From the NCBI GenBank assembly GCA_001013295.1, contig LAZY01000006.1, positions 1 to 64,000 of the forward strand: DNA of 64,000 bases, read 5' to 3'. The notes beneath the pieces were generated by a model. It was not told where the DNA came from. It saw only the letters and a list, made by a program, of their open reading frames with translations, and did no database searches. This document shows, in pieces, positions 15,954 through 24,063 of this stretch (the stretch's first letter is position 1; every line of letters starts with the position of its first letter). Both the position numbers and the translations under genes were made by a program. This DNA is from Chryseobacterium indologenes (GTDB taxonomy: Bacteria > Bacteroidota > Bacteroidia > Flavobacteriales > Weeksellaceae).

Positions 15954-16658
15954 TTATAAAGGTTTGTTGATAAGGTCTAAAAATTCTCCTGACATGTTCT
16001 GAGCTTTCAGTACGAATTTATCAATTCTTGTCAAAAGAATGTTATAACAAAAGTTTGCAGGTATAGCCACCGCAAGACCTACCGCCGTTTGTCCCAATGC
16101 TGTATAAATACCTTCCGAAAGTGTTTTTGGAGAGAAAGATCCCGTTGCATGAGATAGGTTGAAGAATGCAATAATCATCCCTATTACCGTACCCAAAAGT
16201 CCTAACATCGGTGCGATACTCGGAACAACAGCCAAAAGGTTCAGGTTTTTCTCCATATTTGCCACTTCTACCTGCGCCTGGGCTTCCATAGCACTTACAA
16301 TATCAGAAACAGGACGTCCAAGTCTTGAAATTCCTTTTTCTAAAATCCTTCCTTCCGGAGAATTCTGGGTCTTGCAATAATCGGATGCCGCTTCTATTTT
16401 TCCAGCTTTGATGAAATCTTCAATATTATTCATAAAGTTGGAGTCTGTCTTGGAAGTCAGCCTTTTGATAAAGAAGAATCTTTCAAAAAACAGATACAGA
16501 GAAAATACGCCCAACAGCAATACGGTTACCATCACTATTTTAGCGAAAGCCCCTCCGTGGAACATGATCTTCCAAAATGAAAATTCTAAATTGTCTGTAG
16601 CAACTGCTGGTGTAGCGATTTGTGCAAATAAAATCTGAGAAAGTTCCGTTAACAGCAT
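15954..16658 (-). CDS. exbB: ExbB/TolQ-type proton channel protein
   Basis: A 234-residue MotA/TolQ/ExbB family protein with three membrane helices: one near residues 35-60, and two in the C-terminal half (LLAVVPSIAPMLGLLGTVIGMIIAFF and GLAVAIPANFCYNILL). The APMLGLLGTVIGM stretch is the family signature. The N-terminal periplasmic segment is longer than in E. coli ExbB, as is common in Bacteroidota. First gene of the exbB-exbD-tonB operon, with a -7 box at 16689-16696. Confidence 0.93.
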   Translation of the reverse strand: MLLTELSQILFAQIATPAVATDNLEFSFWKIMFHGGAFAKIVMVTVLLLGVFSLYLFFERFFFIKRLTSKTDSNFMNNIEDFIKAGKIEAASDYCKTQNSPEGRILEKGISRLGRPVSDIVSAMEAQAQVEVANMEKNLNLLAVVPSIAPMLGLLGTVIGMIIAFFNLSHATGSFSPKTLSEGIYTALGQTAVGLAVAIPANFCYNILLTRIDKFVLKAQNMSGEFLDLINKPL

Positions 16659-16688
16659 TAAATGTGAATTTTATTAAAGTTTCAACGA

Positions 16689-16696
16689 CAAATGTA
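16689..16696 (-). promoter_or_regulatory. -7 promoter box of the exbB-exbD-tonB operon
   Basis: Minus-strand TACATTTG, exact TAnnTTTG match, 31 bp before the exbB start. Confidence 0.55.
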
Positions 16697-16830
16697 GTGG
16701 AATATTATGAATTGATGTCTTAAAAATTGCTTAAAAACAACTTAAATTTTGTTATGATTTGTAAACAGCAAATTTCTTTCCAAAAGAAATTTTGAAAAGA
16801 AATTGAGTATAAAAAAGATGGAAGACGCTG

Positions 16831-17292
16831 TTATTCTTCGTCTACCTCTATATCATCCTGCCTGAATTCGCATTTTAACCTAAAAGGAAGCGGAGTGTCT
16901 GATCCGGTATAGAAATCATCAATGGTTCCCTTCCAGATCACCTGAAGTTCTCCGTCTTCATTTTTCTCAAAAAGAAGCTCATTATCATAGATATAAGCAT
17001 CTTCATCATCGAAAAGGTCTACTTCTGTGTAGGTTTCTTCGTCAGAATCACTGATTTTGATGGTTTTTCCTTCTATCTCCGTCGATTCAATAGGAAAATC
17101 GAAAATTTCAAGTGATAGTTGTGGAAAGTTGTACTGTAATGAATCATCGTCTACGTGATCCAAACTGTCATCCGTTATAATTTCAACCTCTAAAAAATGT
17201 TGCTGGTTGCTGTAAACTGCCTTACAATAAGTATTTCTGATATTGTATTTTAGCGTTTCGTCCGGATGGTAAATTTTTAAAATCCCTTTCAT
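16831..17292 (-). CDS. Conserved hypothetical acidic protein (153 aa)
   Basis: Family not recognised. The protein is very acidic, with runs of Asp and Glu such as DEETYTEVDLFDDEDAY and the C-terminal RQDDIEVDEE, and seems mostly beta-stranded. It has no signal peptide or membrane segment, so it is probably cytoplasmic. It sits alone between the exbB operon and the DUF885 gene on the opposite strand, with a -7 box (TATCTTTG) 48 bp before the start. No function can be proposed. Confidence 0.7.
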   Translation of the reverse strand: MKGILKIYHPDETLKYNIRNTYCKAVYSNQQHFLEVEIITDDSLDHVDDDSLQYNFPQLSLEIFDFPIESTEIEGKTIKISDSDEETYTEVDLFDDEDAYIYDNELLFEKNEDGELQVIWKGTIDDFYTGSDTPLPFRLKCEFRQDDIEVDEE

Positions 17293-17339
17293 TTTTCTTA
17301 AAAAAGAACTGTAATAATATGATTGTTAAACGTTTTAGA

Positions 17340-17347
17340 CAAAGATA
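17340..17347 (-). promoter_or_regulatory. -7 promoter box of the acidic hypothetical gene
   Basis: Minus-strand TATCTTTG, exact TAnnTTTG match, 48 bp before the start at 17292. Confidence 0.5.
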
Positions 17348-17432
17348 AAAAATTGATTTAATGTGAAAAGGATTTTGAAAATTATTTTTTAAAATCAATT
17401 CGGACAATGGGTCGGAATCTCCCAATAATACT

Positions 17433-17440
17433 TACTTTTG
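17433..17440 (+). promoter_or_regulatory. -7 promoter box of the DUF885 lipoprotein gene
   Basis: TACTTTTG, exact TAnnTTTG match, 20 bp before ATG 17460. Confidence 0.55.
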
Positions 17441-17459
17441 TTTCATAAAGTTTCTGAAA

Positions 17460-19256
17460 ATGAAAAATATTTTATCAAAAGGTATTCTGGGGCTGGGACT
17501 GATGATCGGCCTTGCTTCGTGCAAAAAGTCGGATTCTCCCCTTACCAAAGTGACGCCCAGTAATCTGGATTCTATAGCATCCAATTATTACGAGCAGTAT
17601 CTCAAATTATATCCTCTGGAAGCTACGGCCCAGGGAGATACAAGATACAATGACCAGCTTCCGATCAATATAGACAAAGACTTTATCTCCGGAGAAGTCG
17701 CCTTTTACAATTCTGTACAGAAACAACTGGATAATGTAGACTACAAATCACTTTCTGACGAAGATAAAGTAGTGTATGACGTTCTGGATTACACTTTGAA
17801 AGATAAGATTGAAGCTTATGCCTATCATCCTGAATATATCCCTTTCACTCAGTTTGGAGGTCTTCCGCTCAGTTTTCCTTTGTATGGAAGCGGACAGGGA
17901 AGCCAACCTTTCAAAACTGAAAAGGACTATAGCGACTGGCTCAAAAGAATGGAAAAATTCCCGGAATGGATGGATGCTGCGACAGATAATTTCCGTGAAG
18001 GGATCAATAATAAAATCGTTCTTCCTAAAAAGCTGGTGATCAAAATGATTCCCCAGATGAAAGCCGAAGAGATCATTACTCCGGATATGGAAAAGAATAT
18101 CTTCTACGGACCGGTAAAAAATTTCCCAAAAAACTTCACTCAGGCTCAAAAGGATAAGTTCGCAGCACAGTATAAGGAAATGATCACTAAAAAAATCATT
18201 CCCGCTTACACCAAGATGGGAACATTCCTTGAAAAAGAATATTTACCGAAAGGAAGAGATACAGACGGATACAACAGCCTACCTAACGGAAATGAAATTT
18301 ACAGCTATTACGTAAAAACATGGACGACGACTAAAAAATCCCCTGAAGAAATCAATAAGATCGGGCAGCAACAGGTAGCGATGCTTCGTGCAGAGATGGA
18401 AAAGGTAAAGCAGCAGGTTGGCTTCTCGGGCACACTGGAAGAGTTTATCACTCATGTGAAAACAGACCCGAAAGCAATGCCTTATAAAACGTCTAAGGAT
18501 GTTTTAAACGGATTCAACAGTATTTTGGCGAAAATCACTCCGAAGCTGAAAACCATGTTCAATGTTACTCCGAAAACAAAGTTTGAGATCAGACAAACAG
18601 AGAAATTCAGAGAAGCAAGTGCCAGCGCAGAATATATTCCGGGAACTCCGGATGGAAAAAGAGCGGGAATTTTCTATGTTCCGCTTCCTGATCCAACGAA
18701 ATTCAATGTTACTTCCGGAATGGAGTCTCTTTTCCTACACGAAGCAATCCCTGGACATCATTATCAAGTTTCCTTGCAGCAGGAAAATACCAAACTTCCT
18801 AAGTTCATGCGATTCGGATGGTTTGGAGCTTATGGTGAGGGATGGGCACATTATTGTGAAACTTTAGGTCCTGAATTTGGGTTATACACAGATCCTTATC
18901 AGAAAATGGGTTATTTAAGTGATCAGATGCTGAGAGCGGTAAGACTTGTGGTAGATACAGGCCTTCATACCGGAAAAATGTCCCGAGAAGAAGCTATCAA
19001 ATATTTCCTGAGCAATATTTCTTATGATGAAGGAGCCGCTGTGGCAGAAGTAGAAAGATATATGGCTATGCCAGGCCAGGCTTTAGGTTATAAAATTGGG
19101 TCTTTAAGAATCCGCGAATTGAGAGAAAAGTACCAAAAAGAGCTTGGAACCAAGTTTAATCTGGCAAGTTTCCACGATGAAGTGCTAAGTCAGGGATGTC
19201 TTCCTCTGGACGTTCTGAACAGAAAGATGGAGCTTTGGGCGAAAAACCAAAAATAA
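17460..19256 (+). CDS. DUF885 family lipoprotein, putative zinc peptidase
   Basis: A 598-residue protein with a lipoprotein signal: hydrophobic segment then GLASC, with Cys21 as the lipidated residue, followed by KKSD. It would be anchored in the outer or inner membrane facing the periplasm. The DUF885 core has the zinc site His427-Glu428-Ala-Ile-Pro-Gly-His-His434 in LHEAIPGHHYQ, then GWAHYCETLG and SYDEGAAVAEVERY, which provides a further Glu. This gluzincin-like arrangement suggests a carboxypeptidase-like activity. The substrate is unknown. Monocistronic, with its own -7 box and a strong terminator. Confidence 0.88.
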   Translation: MKNILSKGILGLGLMIGLASCKKSDSPLTKVTPSNLDSIASNYYEQYLKLYPLEATAQGDTRYNDQLPINIDKDFISGEVAFYNSVQKQLDNVDYKSLSDEDKVVYDVLDYTLKDKIEAYAYHPEYIPFTQFGGLPLSFPLYGSGQGSQPFKTEKDYSDWLKRMEKFPEWMDAATDNFREGINNKIVLPKKLVIKMIPQMKAEEIITPDMEKNIFYGPVKNFPKNFTQAQKDKFAAQYKEMITKKIIPAYTKMGTFLEKEYLPKGRDTDGYNSLPNGNEIYSYYVKTWTTTKKSPEEINKIGQQQVAMLRAEMEKVKQQVGFSGTLEEFITHVKTDPKAMPYKTSKDVLNGFNSILAKITPKLKTMFNVTPKTKFEIRQTEKFREASASAEYIPGTPDGKRAGIFYVPLPDPTKFNVTSGMESLFLHEAIPGHHYQVSLQQENTKLPKFMRFGWFGAYGEGWAHYCETLGPEFGLYTDPYQKMGYLSDQMLRAVRLVVDTGLHTGKMSREEAIKYFLSNISYDEGAAVAEVERYMAMPGQALGYKIGSLRIRELREKYQKELGTKFNLASFHDEVLSQGCLPLDVLNRKMELWAKNQK

Positions 19257-19276
19257 GATTTCATCAATAATACACT

Positions 19277-19307
19277 AAAGGGTACTGTTTTTATTCAGTA
19301 CCCTTTT
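19277..19307 (+). terminator. Rho-independent terminator of the DUF885 gene
   Basis: Perfect 11-bp stem, 19277-19287 with 19296-19306 (AAAGGGTACTG), 8-nt loop, followed by TTTT. Confidence 0.9.
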
Positions 19308-19329
19308 CATTTTTAATCACTGTATTCAG

Positions 19330-19337
19330 TAAATTTG
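19330..19337 (+). promoter_or_regulatory. -7 promoter box of the DinB gene
   Basis: TAAATTTG matches TAnnTTTG. It contains the TTG at 19335 that would be a longer start of the DinB frame, so translation more likely begins at ATG 19356. Confidence 0.65.
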
Positions 19338-19355
19338 AATAAAAATAAAACCTCA

Positions 19356-19802
19356 ATGATCACAGAAAGTCTAAGATCTTTGTACAACAGAGATTTAAAT
19401 AAATTAAAAACAGAGATAGAAGCCTATCAAAATGAAGAAAACCTATGGAAAACAGACAAAAACATTTCCAATTCAGCGGGAAACCTTTGTCTTCATCTGG
19501 TAGGAAATCTTAATCATTTCATAGGAACACACATTGGAAATACGGATTATGTAAGACATCGTGAACTGGAATTTTCCCTGAAAGACATTCCGAAAGCGGA
19601 ACTTATTGAAAAAGTTGAGGCCACAGCCATCATGATTGACAAGGTATTAAGCCAATTATCCGAAGAGGATCTCAAAAAGGAATATCCACTTGTTGTTTTT
19701 GAAGATAAAATGACAACAGATTATTTTCTGATCCATCTGATTGCTCACCTGGACTATCATTTGGGGCAGATCAACTATCACAGAAGATTATTAGACATGT
19801 AG
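19356..19802 (+). CDS. DinB-like four-helix protein
   Basis: A 148-residue protein of the DinB/YfiT-like superfamily. The three metal-binding histidine regions are visible: LCLHLVGNLNHFIGTHIG near residues 40-57, and HLIAHLDYHLGQINYHRRL near the C-terminus. Such proteins bind a divalent metal and include bacillithiol or mycothiol S-transferases, but most are uncharacterised. The start at 19356 was chosen because an upstream TTG lies in the -7 box. The gene stands alone. Confidence 0.82.
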   Translation: MITESLRSLYNRDLNKLKTEIEAYQNEENLWKTDKNISNSAGNLCLHLVGNLNHFIGTHIGNTDYVRHRELEFSLKDIPKAELIEKVEATAIMIDKVLSQLSEEDLKKEYPLVVFEDKMTTDYFLIHLIAHLDYHLGQINYHRRLLDM

Positions 19803-19843
19803 CCCATATAAGCTACTCGCCTTTTTGCTGTGCAAAAATCCAA

Positions 19844-19969
19844 AGGCTGTTTCAAAAGTCAACCATTTGGCTTTTGTCATTCTGGCGAAGGAAGAATCTC
19901 TTTGACAACCATTATTTGAGATTCTTCACTACATTGCATTTCGTTCAGAATGACACTTTTGACAGCCTC
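19844..19969. repeat. MITE- or REP-like inverted-repeat element
   Basis: A left arm starting AGGCTGTTTCAAAAGT and containing GTCATTCTGGCGAAGGAAG pairs imperfectly with a right arm containing GTTCAGAATGACA and ending TTTGACAGCC. The two arms meet in GAATCTC and GAGATTC. The pattern resembles dispersed non-coding repeats with GTCATTCTG...GAATCTC in Bacteroidota genomes. It lies between convergent genes and may also stop transcription. Confidence 0.6.
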
Positions 19970-19997
19970 AATTTTGCTTCGTATAGAATTAAAGGTG

Positions 19998-20618
19998 TTA
20001 CTTTTCAAACATCATTTTGGTAATAAAGTCCTTCTCCCCTTTTCCTCTGGCCGGAGAGTACTCTCTTCCATAGAAAATGATCTGAAGATGAAGCTTATTC
20101 CATACTTCTTCAGGGAATAGCTTTTTGGCATCTTTCTCGGTCTCTACTACATTTTTTCCGGAGGTAAGTTTCCATTGGGTCATCAGACGATGGATATGGG
20201 TATCTACTGGAAAAGCGGGAAAACCAAATCCCTGGCTCATTACAACTGAAGCCGTTTTATGTCCTACACCCGGAAGTGCCTCTAATTCTTCATAAGTTTG
20301 CGGAACAATACCATTATGCCTTTCTAATAAAAGTTCAGCCATTCTTTTCAGGTTTTTGGCCTTTGTATTGGAGAGTCCTATTTCTTTGATCAGCTCTTTG
20401 ATCTCAAATTCTTCCAGTTTTGCCATTCTCTGTGGAGTTCCTGCAACAGCGAAGAGATCCGGCGTCACCTGATTTACCTTTTTATCTGTGGTTTGTGCAG
20501 AAAGTGCTACGGCAACCATTAATGTATAGGGATCGGTATGATCCAGTGGTATAGGTGTGGTAGGATATAATTTATCCAGTTCTGTCTGAACGAGTTCAGC
20601 TCTTTGCTTTTTTGTCAT
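19998..20618 (-). CDS. nth: Endonuclease III, iron-sulfur-cluster-less form
   Basis: A base-excision repair DNA glycosylase/AP lyase removing oxidised pyrimidines. The helix-hairpin-helix LEALPGVGHKTASVV carries catalytic Lys121, and VDTHIHR carries Asp139, matching E. coli Lys120 and Asp138. The protein has no cysteine at all: the C-terminal C-x6-C-x2-C-x5-C that binds a [4Fe-4S] cluster in E. coli Nth is absent and the chain ends YGREYSPARGKGEKDFITK... The start is set at 20618 (206 residues). The alternative ATG at 20639 lies within the two overlapping divergent promoters and adds only MFKFKGK. Confidence 0.9.
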   Translation of the reverse strand: MTKKQRAELVQTELDKLYPTTPIPLDHTDPYTLMVAVALSAQTTDKKVNQVTPDLFAVAGTPQRMAKLEEFEIKELIKEIGLSNTKAKNLKRMAELLLERHNGIVPQTYEELEALPGVGHKTASVVMSQGFGFPAFPVDTHIHRLMTQWKLTSGKNVVETEKDAKKLFPEEVWNKLHLQIIFYGREYSPARGKGEKDFITKMMFEK

Positions 20619-20626
20619 TTTACCCT

Positions 20627-20634
20627 TAAATTTG
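20627..20634 (+). promoter_or_regulatory. -7 promoter box of the peroxiredoxin gene
   Basis: TAAATTTG, exact TAnnTTTG match, 17 bp before ATG 20652. Confidence 0.6.
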
Positions 20635-20636
20635 AA

Positions 20637-20644
20637 CAAAATTA
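20637..20644 (-). promoter_or_regulatory. -7 promoter box of nth
   Basis: Minus-strand TAATTTTG, exact TAnnTTTG match, 18 bp before the chosen nth start at 20618. It lies 2 bp from the opposing box, so the two promoters share DNA. Confidence 0.55.
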
Positions 20645-20651
20645 AATTATT

Positions 20652-21101
20652 ATGCTGAAAGTTGGAGATAAATTACCTGAATTTGAAGGTCTCAATCAAG
20701 ACGGAGAAACAGTAACCTCATCAAAACTAATCGGAAAAAAACTGGTTATTTTCTTTTACCCGCAAGCGAATACGCCAACTTGTACGGTAGAAGCCTGTAA
20801 TCTGAGCGACAATTATTCGAAGCTTAAAAAAGCGGGATTTCAGCTATTGGGAATAAGCGGTGATTCTGTGAAGAAACAAAAGAATTTTCACAGCAAATTT
20901 GCCTTTCCTTATGATCTTATTGCTGACGAAAATAAAGATGTCATTGAAAAATTCGGCGTTTGGCAGGAAAAAAAGACGTTCGGAAAAACATATATGGGAA
21001 TTGTAAGAACCACATTCATTTTTGATGAAAACGGAGTCTGTACAAGAGTGATTGAGAAAGTGACTTCCAAAACAGCTGCTGACCAGATTCTGGAAGGATA
21101 G
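20652..21101 (+). CDS. bcp: Thioredoxin-dependent thiol peroxidase (peroxiredoxin Q/BCP)
   Basis: A 149-residue peroxiredoxin that reduces hydrogen and organic peroxides. The peroxidatic Cys44 is in ANTPTCTVEACN and the resolving Cys49 lies five residues on, the classic atypical two-Cys spacing of BCP (T-P-x-C-T-x-E-A-C). No signal peptide is present, so it is cytoplasmic. It diverges from nth with overlapping promoters, pairing an oxidative-damage repair gene with a peroxide-defence gene, which may reflect shared regulation. A hairpin follows the gene. Confidence 0.93.
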   Translation: MLKVGDKLPEFEGLNQDGETVTSSKLIGKKLVIFFYPQANTPTCTVEACNLSDNYSKLKKAGFQLLGISGDSVKKQKNFHSKFAFPYDLIADENKDVIEKFGVWQEKKTFGKTYMGIVRTTFIFDENGVCTRVIEKVTSKTAADQILEG

Positions 21102-21116
21102 TTATGTTTGAAACAC

Positions 21117-21176
21117 AAAAGCTTTCACAAATAACAAGATTTAAAATCTATAGGCTATGTGTGAAAGCTTTTTTAT
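21117..21176. terminator. Bidirectional terminator hairpin
   Basis: Arms AAAAGCTTTCACA (21117-21129) and TGTGAAAGCTTTT (21160-21172) pair perfectly over 13 bp with a 30-nt loop, with a T-run after the second arm. Confidence 0.75.
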
Positions 21177-21183
21177 CTCTGTT

Positions 21184-21720
21184 TTATTCGGTTTCGTAAT
21201 AGTTAAGTTCTTCGGTTTCTCCAGGAAGAGTAACCAGTTTCTGAAATTTTAAACCTAATTTTTCGATCAGTTTCTGAGAAGAAAGATTGTCTTGGGAAAT
21301 AATGGCTGATATTTTTGATAATCCAAAATCATCCATTCCAATGGATTTCACCTTTTGAGCAGCTTCAAAAGCATATCCTTTTCCTTCAAACTCTTCCAAC
21401 AAGGAATAGCCAATATCCACCACGTCTAGTCCTTCTCTTTCAAAGATGCCAACAGCGCCTATTTTCTCGTTCCCTTCTTTCGTCACCAAAAGATAGTTTC
21501 CGAATCCGAGTCTTTCAATCTGTGGAACAAATCTGTTCAGGATATAGTTTTCAGCATCTTCAATACTATTCACATTACGGTTACCGATATGTTGAATAAA
21601 TTTAGGTCTGTTATAGAGTTCAAAAATAAAATCTCGGTCTTCACGAGGAGACATGGGGCGAAGTATTAATCGCTCAGTCTCATAAGTATTATCTGCGTTT
21701 GGGTGTTTTTTTAGGCTCAT
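21184..21720 (-). CDS. GNAT family N-acetyltransferase (RimJ/RimL type)
   Basis: A 178-residue acetyltransferase with the TERLILRPMSPREDRDFIFELY N-terminus and the acetyl-CoA loop in IGYSLLEEFEGKGYAFEAA (glycines near residues 112-114). The downstream ISQDNLSSQKLIEKLGLKF stretch is typical of RimJ/RimL types. The start overlaps the 3' end of the upstream secreted-protein gene by 32 bp, so the two are likely translated from one mRNA. The substrate is unknown. Confidence 0.85.
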   Translation of the reverse strand: MSLKKHPNADNTYETERLILRPMSPREDRDFIFELYNRPKFIQHIGNRNVNSIEDAENYILNRFVPQIERLGFGNYLLVTKEGNEKIGAVGIFEREGLDVVDIGYSLLEEFEGKGYAFEAAQKVKSIGMDDFGLSKISAIISQDNLSSQKLIEKLGLKFQKLVTLPGETEELNYYETE

Positions 21721-22354
21721 CTTTTTTGGGTTCTTCCTTTTTTTCGATTTTTAAAAGTCTCGGGTTATTAGCACATTTTTTATTATAAAGCTCAATGTAG
21801 GTCCCGTTATCTTTCGTGTGAGTCACTTTACCCGCTGCTTTATTTACAGTCAGAGTATAGTGGGTCTTCTGATAAGGACATTCTTTTGAAGTTACTTTTC
21901 CTAAATCCAGATAATAATTCGATGAATCTTCATGATAATTACCGGCAAGGTCTTTAAATTCCTCATCTACAACGTATCCTTCTGAAGCCAGCATTACAGC
22001 AGCTTCCTGGGCGTTGTCTATCCTTCCGATAAACCTTTTAAGCCCATCCATATCAAGGATATAATTAATCTTCCCTCCTTCTGAATAAGCGATATAATAA
22101 AAACTGTCTTCACTTGGAAACAGATTAAATCCAGAAAACTGAGGTATATAGCTTAGCTTTCCCCCGGAAGTTTTCACTTCCTCCCCTTTTCCATAATTAT
22201 TGTACACCAAAACCCATGAGCCAATTTTGTCATCAGGATTAATTTGTTGTAAAATACTCGGAATACTCGCAAACTTCTTTTTGTTCTGGGCATATCCCAA
22301 AACTCCTGAAAGTAAGCATATAAAAATGAAAAATCGGGTGACGGCTTTAATCAT
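21689..22354 (-). CDS. Secreted conserved hypothetical protein (221 aa)
   Basis: A protein with a signal peptide (MIKAVTRFFIFICLLSGVLGYAQ) and no recognised domain. The mature part looks beta-rich, with YYIAYSEGGKINYILDMDGL and a segment with paired cysteines (TSKECPYQKTHYTL, NKKCANNPRLL). It ends in a Lys/Glu/Pro tail (KKEEPKKDEPKKTPKRR). It is probably periplasmic. It overlaps the acetyltransferase gene downstream by 32 bp. No function can be proposed. Confidence 0.72.
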   Translation of the reverse strand: MIKAVTRFFIFICLLSGVLGYAQNKKKFASIPSILQQINPDDKIGSWVLVYNNYGKGEEVKTSGGKLSYIPQFSGFNLFPSEDSFYYIAYSEGGKINYILDMDGLKRFIGRIDNAQEAAVMLASEGYVVDEEFKDLAGNYHEDSSNYYLDLGKVTSKECPYQKTHYTLTVNKAAGKVTHTKDNGTYIELYNKKCANNPRLLKIEKKEEPKKDEPKKTPKRR

Positions 22355-22386
22355 AATTTTAAAATCAGCAGAAAATATACCAAATT

Positions 22387-23469
22387 TTACATAAACTTAT
22401 CCCCTTTTTTAAAATTCTTTAAATCAAGAACATAGTCTTTAATCAACTGATCGTTGTCACGAGGGCAGATCAGAAGTGCCTTATCCGTGTCTACAACAAT
22501 ATAATTTTCAAGGCCGTCGATGATCACCGCCTTATTGTTGTTTTTTAAACGGATAATATTTCCTTTTGAATTGTAAGCCAGTAAATGTTTCAGCTTTACG
22601 GCATTTCCATCTTCATCCTTTTCGGTATTCTCATACACGGACGTCCAGGTTCCAAGGTCACTCCATCCCAAATCTGATGGGATTACATATACGTTTTTCG
22701 CTTTTTCTAAAATTCCGTTATCAATCGAAATTTTCTGAACTTTAGGATAAATTAATTCAATGCAGTTGTCTTCTTTCTCAGAATTGTACTCACAAGCCAT
22801 AAAATGCTGCATCATTTCAGGAAGATACAATCCAAAGGCATGATGAATACTTTTTACATTCCAGACAAAGATCCCAGCATTCCAAAGGAAATCACCACTT
22901 TCTAAAAAGCTTTGTGCAATCTCAAGAATCGGTTTTTCTGTGAATGTTTTTACTTTAAAATATTCTGACCCCTTTTTCTCTACAAACTGGATGTATCCGT
23001 ATCCGGTATCAGGTCTTGTAGGAGTAATCCCCAGCGTCACCAGATAATCATGTTTTGAAGCAACCTCAAAGGCCAGCTCCACTTTTTCCAAAAACACATC
23101 TTCTTTCAGGATCAGATGGTCTGCCGGCAGTACAATCATGGTAGCATCCGGATTGATCTCAGCAATTTTGTTTGCCATATACAGGTTACAAGCTGCCGTA
23201 TTTTTCATAAGAGGTTCGCCCACAATATTTTCCTCAGGAACTTCAGGAAGCTGCTGATGAGAAAGTGCGACGTACTCTTTATTCGTAATCACAAATATAT
23301 GCTCTTTAGGAATGATCTTACTGATCCTGTCATAGGTCTGCTGGATCATGGTGCGCCCCGTTCCTAAAATATCCTGAAACTGTTTTGGAAATTTCTGCGT
23401 GCTCATTGGCCAGAACCGGCTTCCGATCCCTCCCGCCATTATAACGCAGTATCTGTCTGATTTTAACAT
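22387..23469 (-). CDS. manC: Mannose-1-phosphate guanylyltransferase
   Basis: A 360-residue nucleotidyltransferase making GDP-mannose from GTP and mannose 1-phosphate, feeding polysaccharide and glycoprotein synthesis. The pyrophosphorylase signature GGIGSRFWPMSTQKFPKQF begins near residue 14. IVLPADHLI and FTEKP segments of the active site follow, then the substrate-binding WNAGIFVWNV and SDLGWSDLGTW. There is no C-terminal isomerase domain, so it is the short monofunctional type. It begins 2 bp after the sprT-like gene ends and forms a run with it and tolC. Confidence 0.93.
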   Translation of the reverse strand: MLKSDRYCVIMAGGIGSRFWPMSTQKFPKQFQDILGTGRTMIQQTYDRISKIIPKEHIFVITNKEYVALSHQQLPEVPEENIVGEPLMKNTAACNLYMANKIAEINPDATMIVLPADHLILKEDVFLEKVELAFEVASKHDYLVTLGITPTRPDTGYGYIQFVEKKGSEYFKVKTFTEKPILEIAQSFLESGDFLWNAGIFVWNVKSIHHAFGLYLPEMMQHFMACEYNSEKEDNCIELIYPKVQKISIDNGILEKAKNVYVIPSDLGWSDLGTWTSVYENTEKDEDGNAVKLKHLLAYNSKGNIIRLKNNNKAVIIDGLENYIVVDTDKALLICPRDNDQLIKDYVLDLKNFKKGDKFM

Positions 23470-23471
23470 TC

Positions 23472-24062
23472 TTAGCTACATTTTTCTACCCTAGCCAAAG
23501 GTTTGAAAGAATACTTCCTTCCAGTAGCCAGGTTCTGACAAAGATAGTTTTTTTTAACCAGACCTTCGAATAAATACTTTTCGTTGCGATACATAAAGAA
23601 TTCTCCTTTCTGAAGTTCTTCGATAAACTGAAGGCTATCATCCTGTTTTTCAGTATGAAAATACCTTACAAGATCAGGACTGGCCATGAAATTGGCCTTC
23701 GGAGATTTTGAAAACCTTACAATGATAGGTTTCAGGTCTTCGTCGTACACATCAAGACTTTCAAGAAGCATATTTCTGAAGGTTTCTTTCCATTCATTAC
23801 CATGAGGAGAGATTCTACGGCCGTATTTTTCAAAAGCGATAAGGTGGGCCAGCTCATGGGTAAGTACAAAGAAAAAAAGCTGCGGAGTCAATGTGGAATT
23901 GACCGTAATCTCATGCGAGTTATCCGGAAGCTTTCTGTAATCTCCCAGTTTGGAATTTCTGTTTCGTGTAACTTTAATGTGAATATAGTAATCTGAGAAC
24001 CATATTCTTAAATATCTGAGTGTATTTTGTGGTAAATATTTTTCTAATGATTGAATAGACAT
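23472..24062 (-). CDS. SprT-like zinc metalloprotease domain protein
   Basis: A 196-residue protein with the SprT metallopeptidase motif His69-Glu70-Leu-Ala-His73 in FVLTHELAHLIAFEKYG. A third ligand candidate, His87, lies in SPHGNEWKETF. SprT-like enzymes in eukaryotes (Spartan) cut DNA-protein crosslinks; bacterial ones are little studied. It lies between tolC (1 bp away) and manC (2 bp away), so all three share a transcript, although the functions show no obvious link. Confidence 0.85.
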   Translation of the reverse strand: MSIQSLEKYLPQNTLRYLRIWFSDYYIHIKVTRNRNSKLGDYRKLPDNSHEITVNSTLTPQLFFFVLTHELAHLIAFEKYGRRISPHGNEWKETFRNMLLESLDVYDEDLKPIIVRFSKSPKANFMASPDLVRYFHTEKQDDSLQFIEELQKGEFFMYRNEKYLFEGLVKKNYLCQNLATGRKYSFKPLARVEKCS

Positions 24063-24063
24063 T

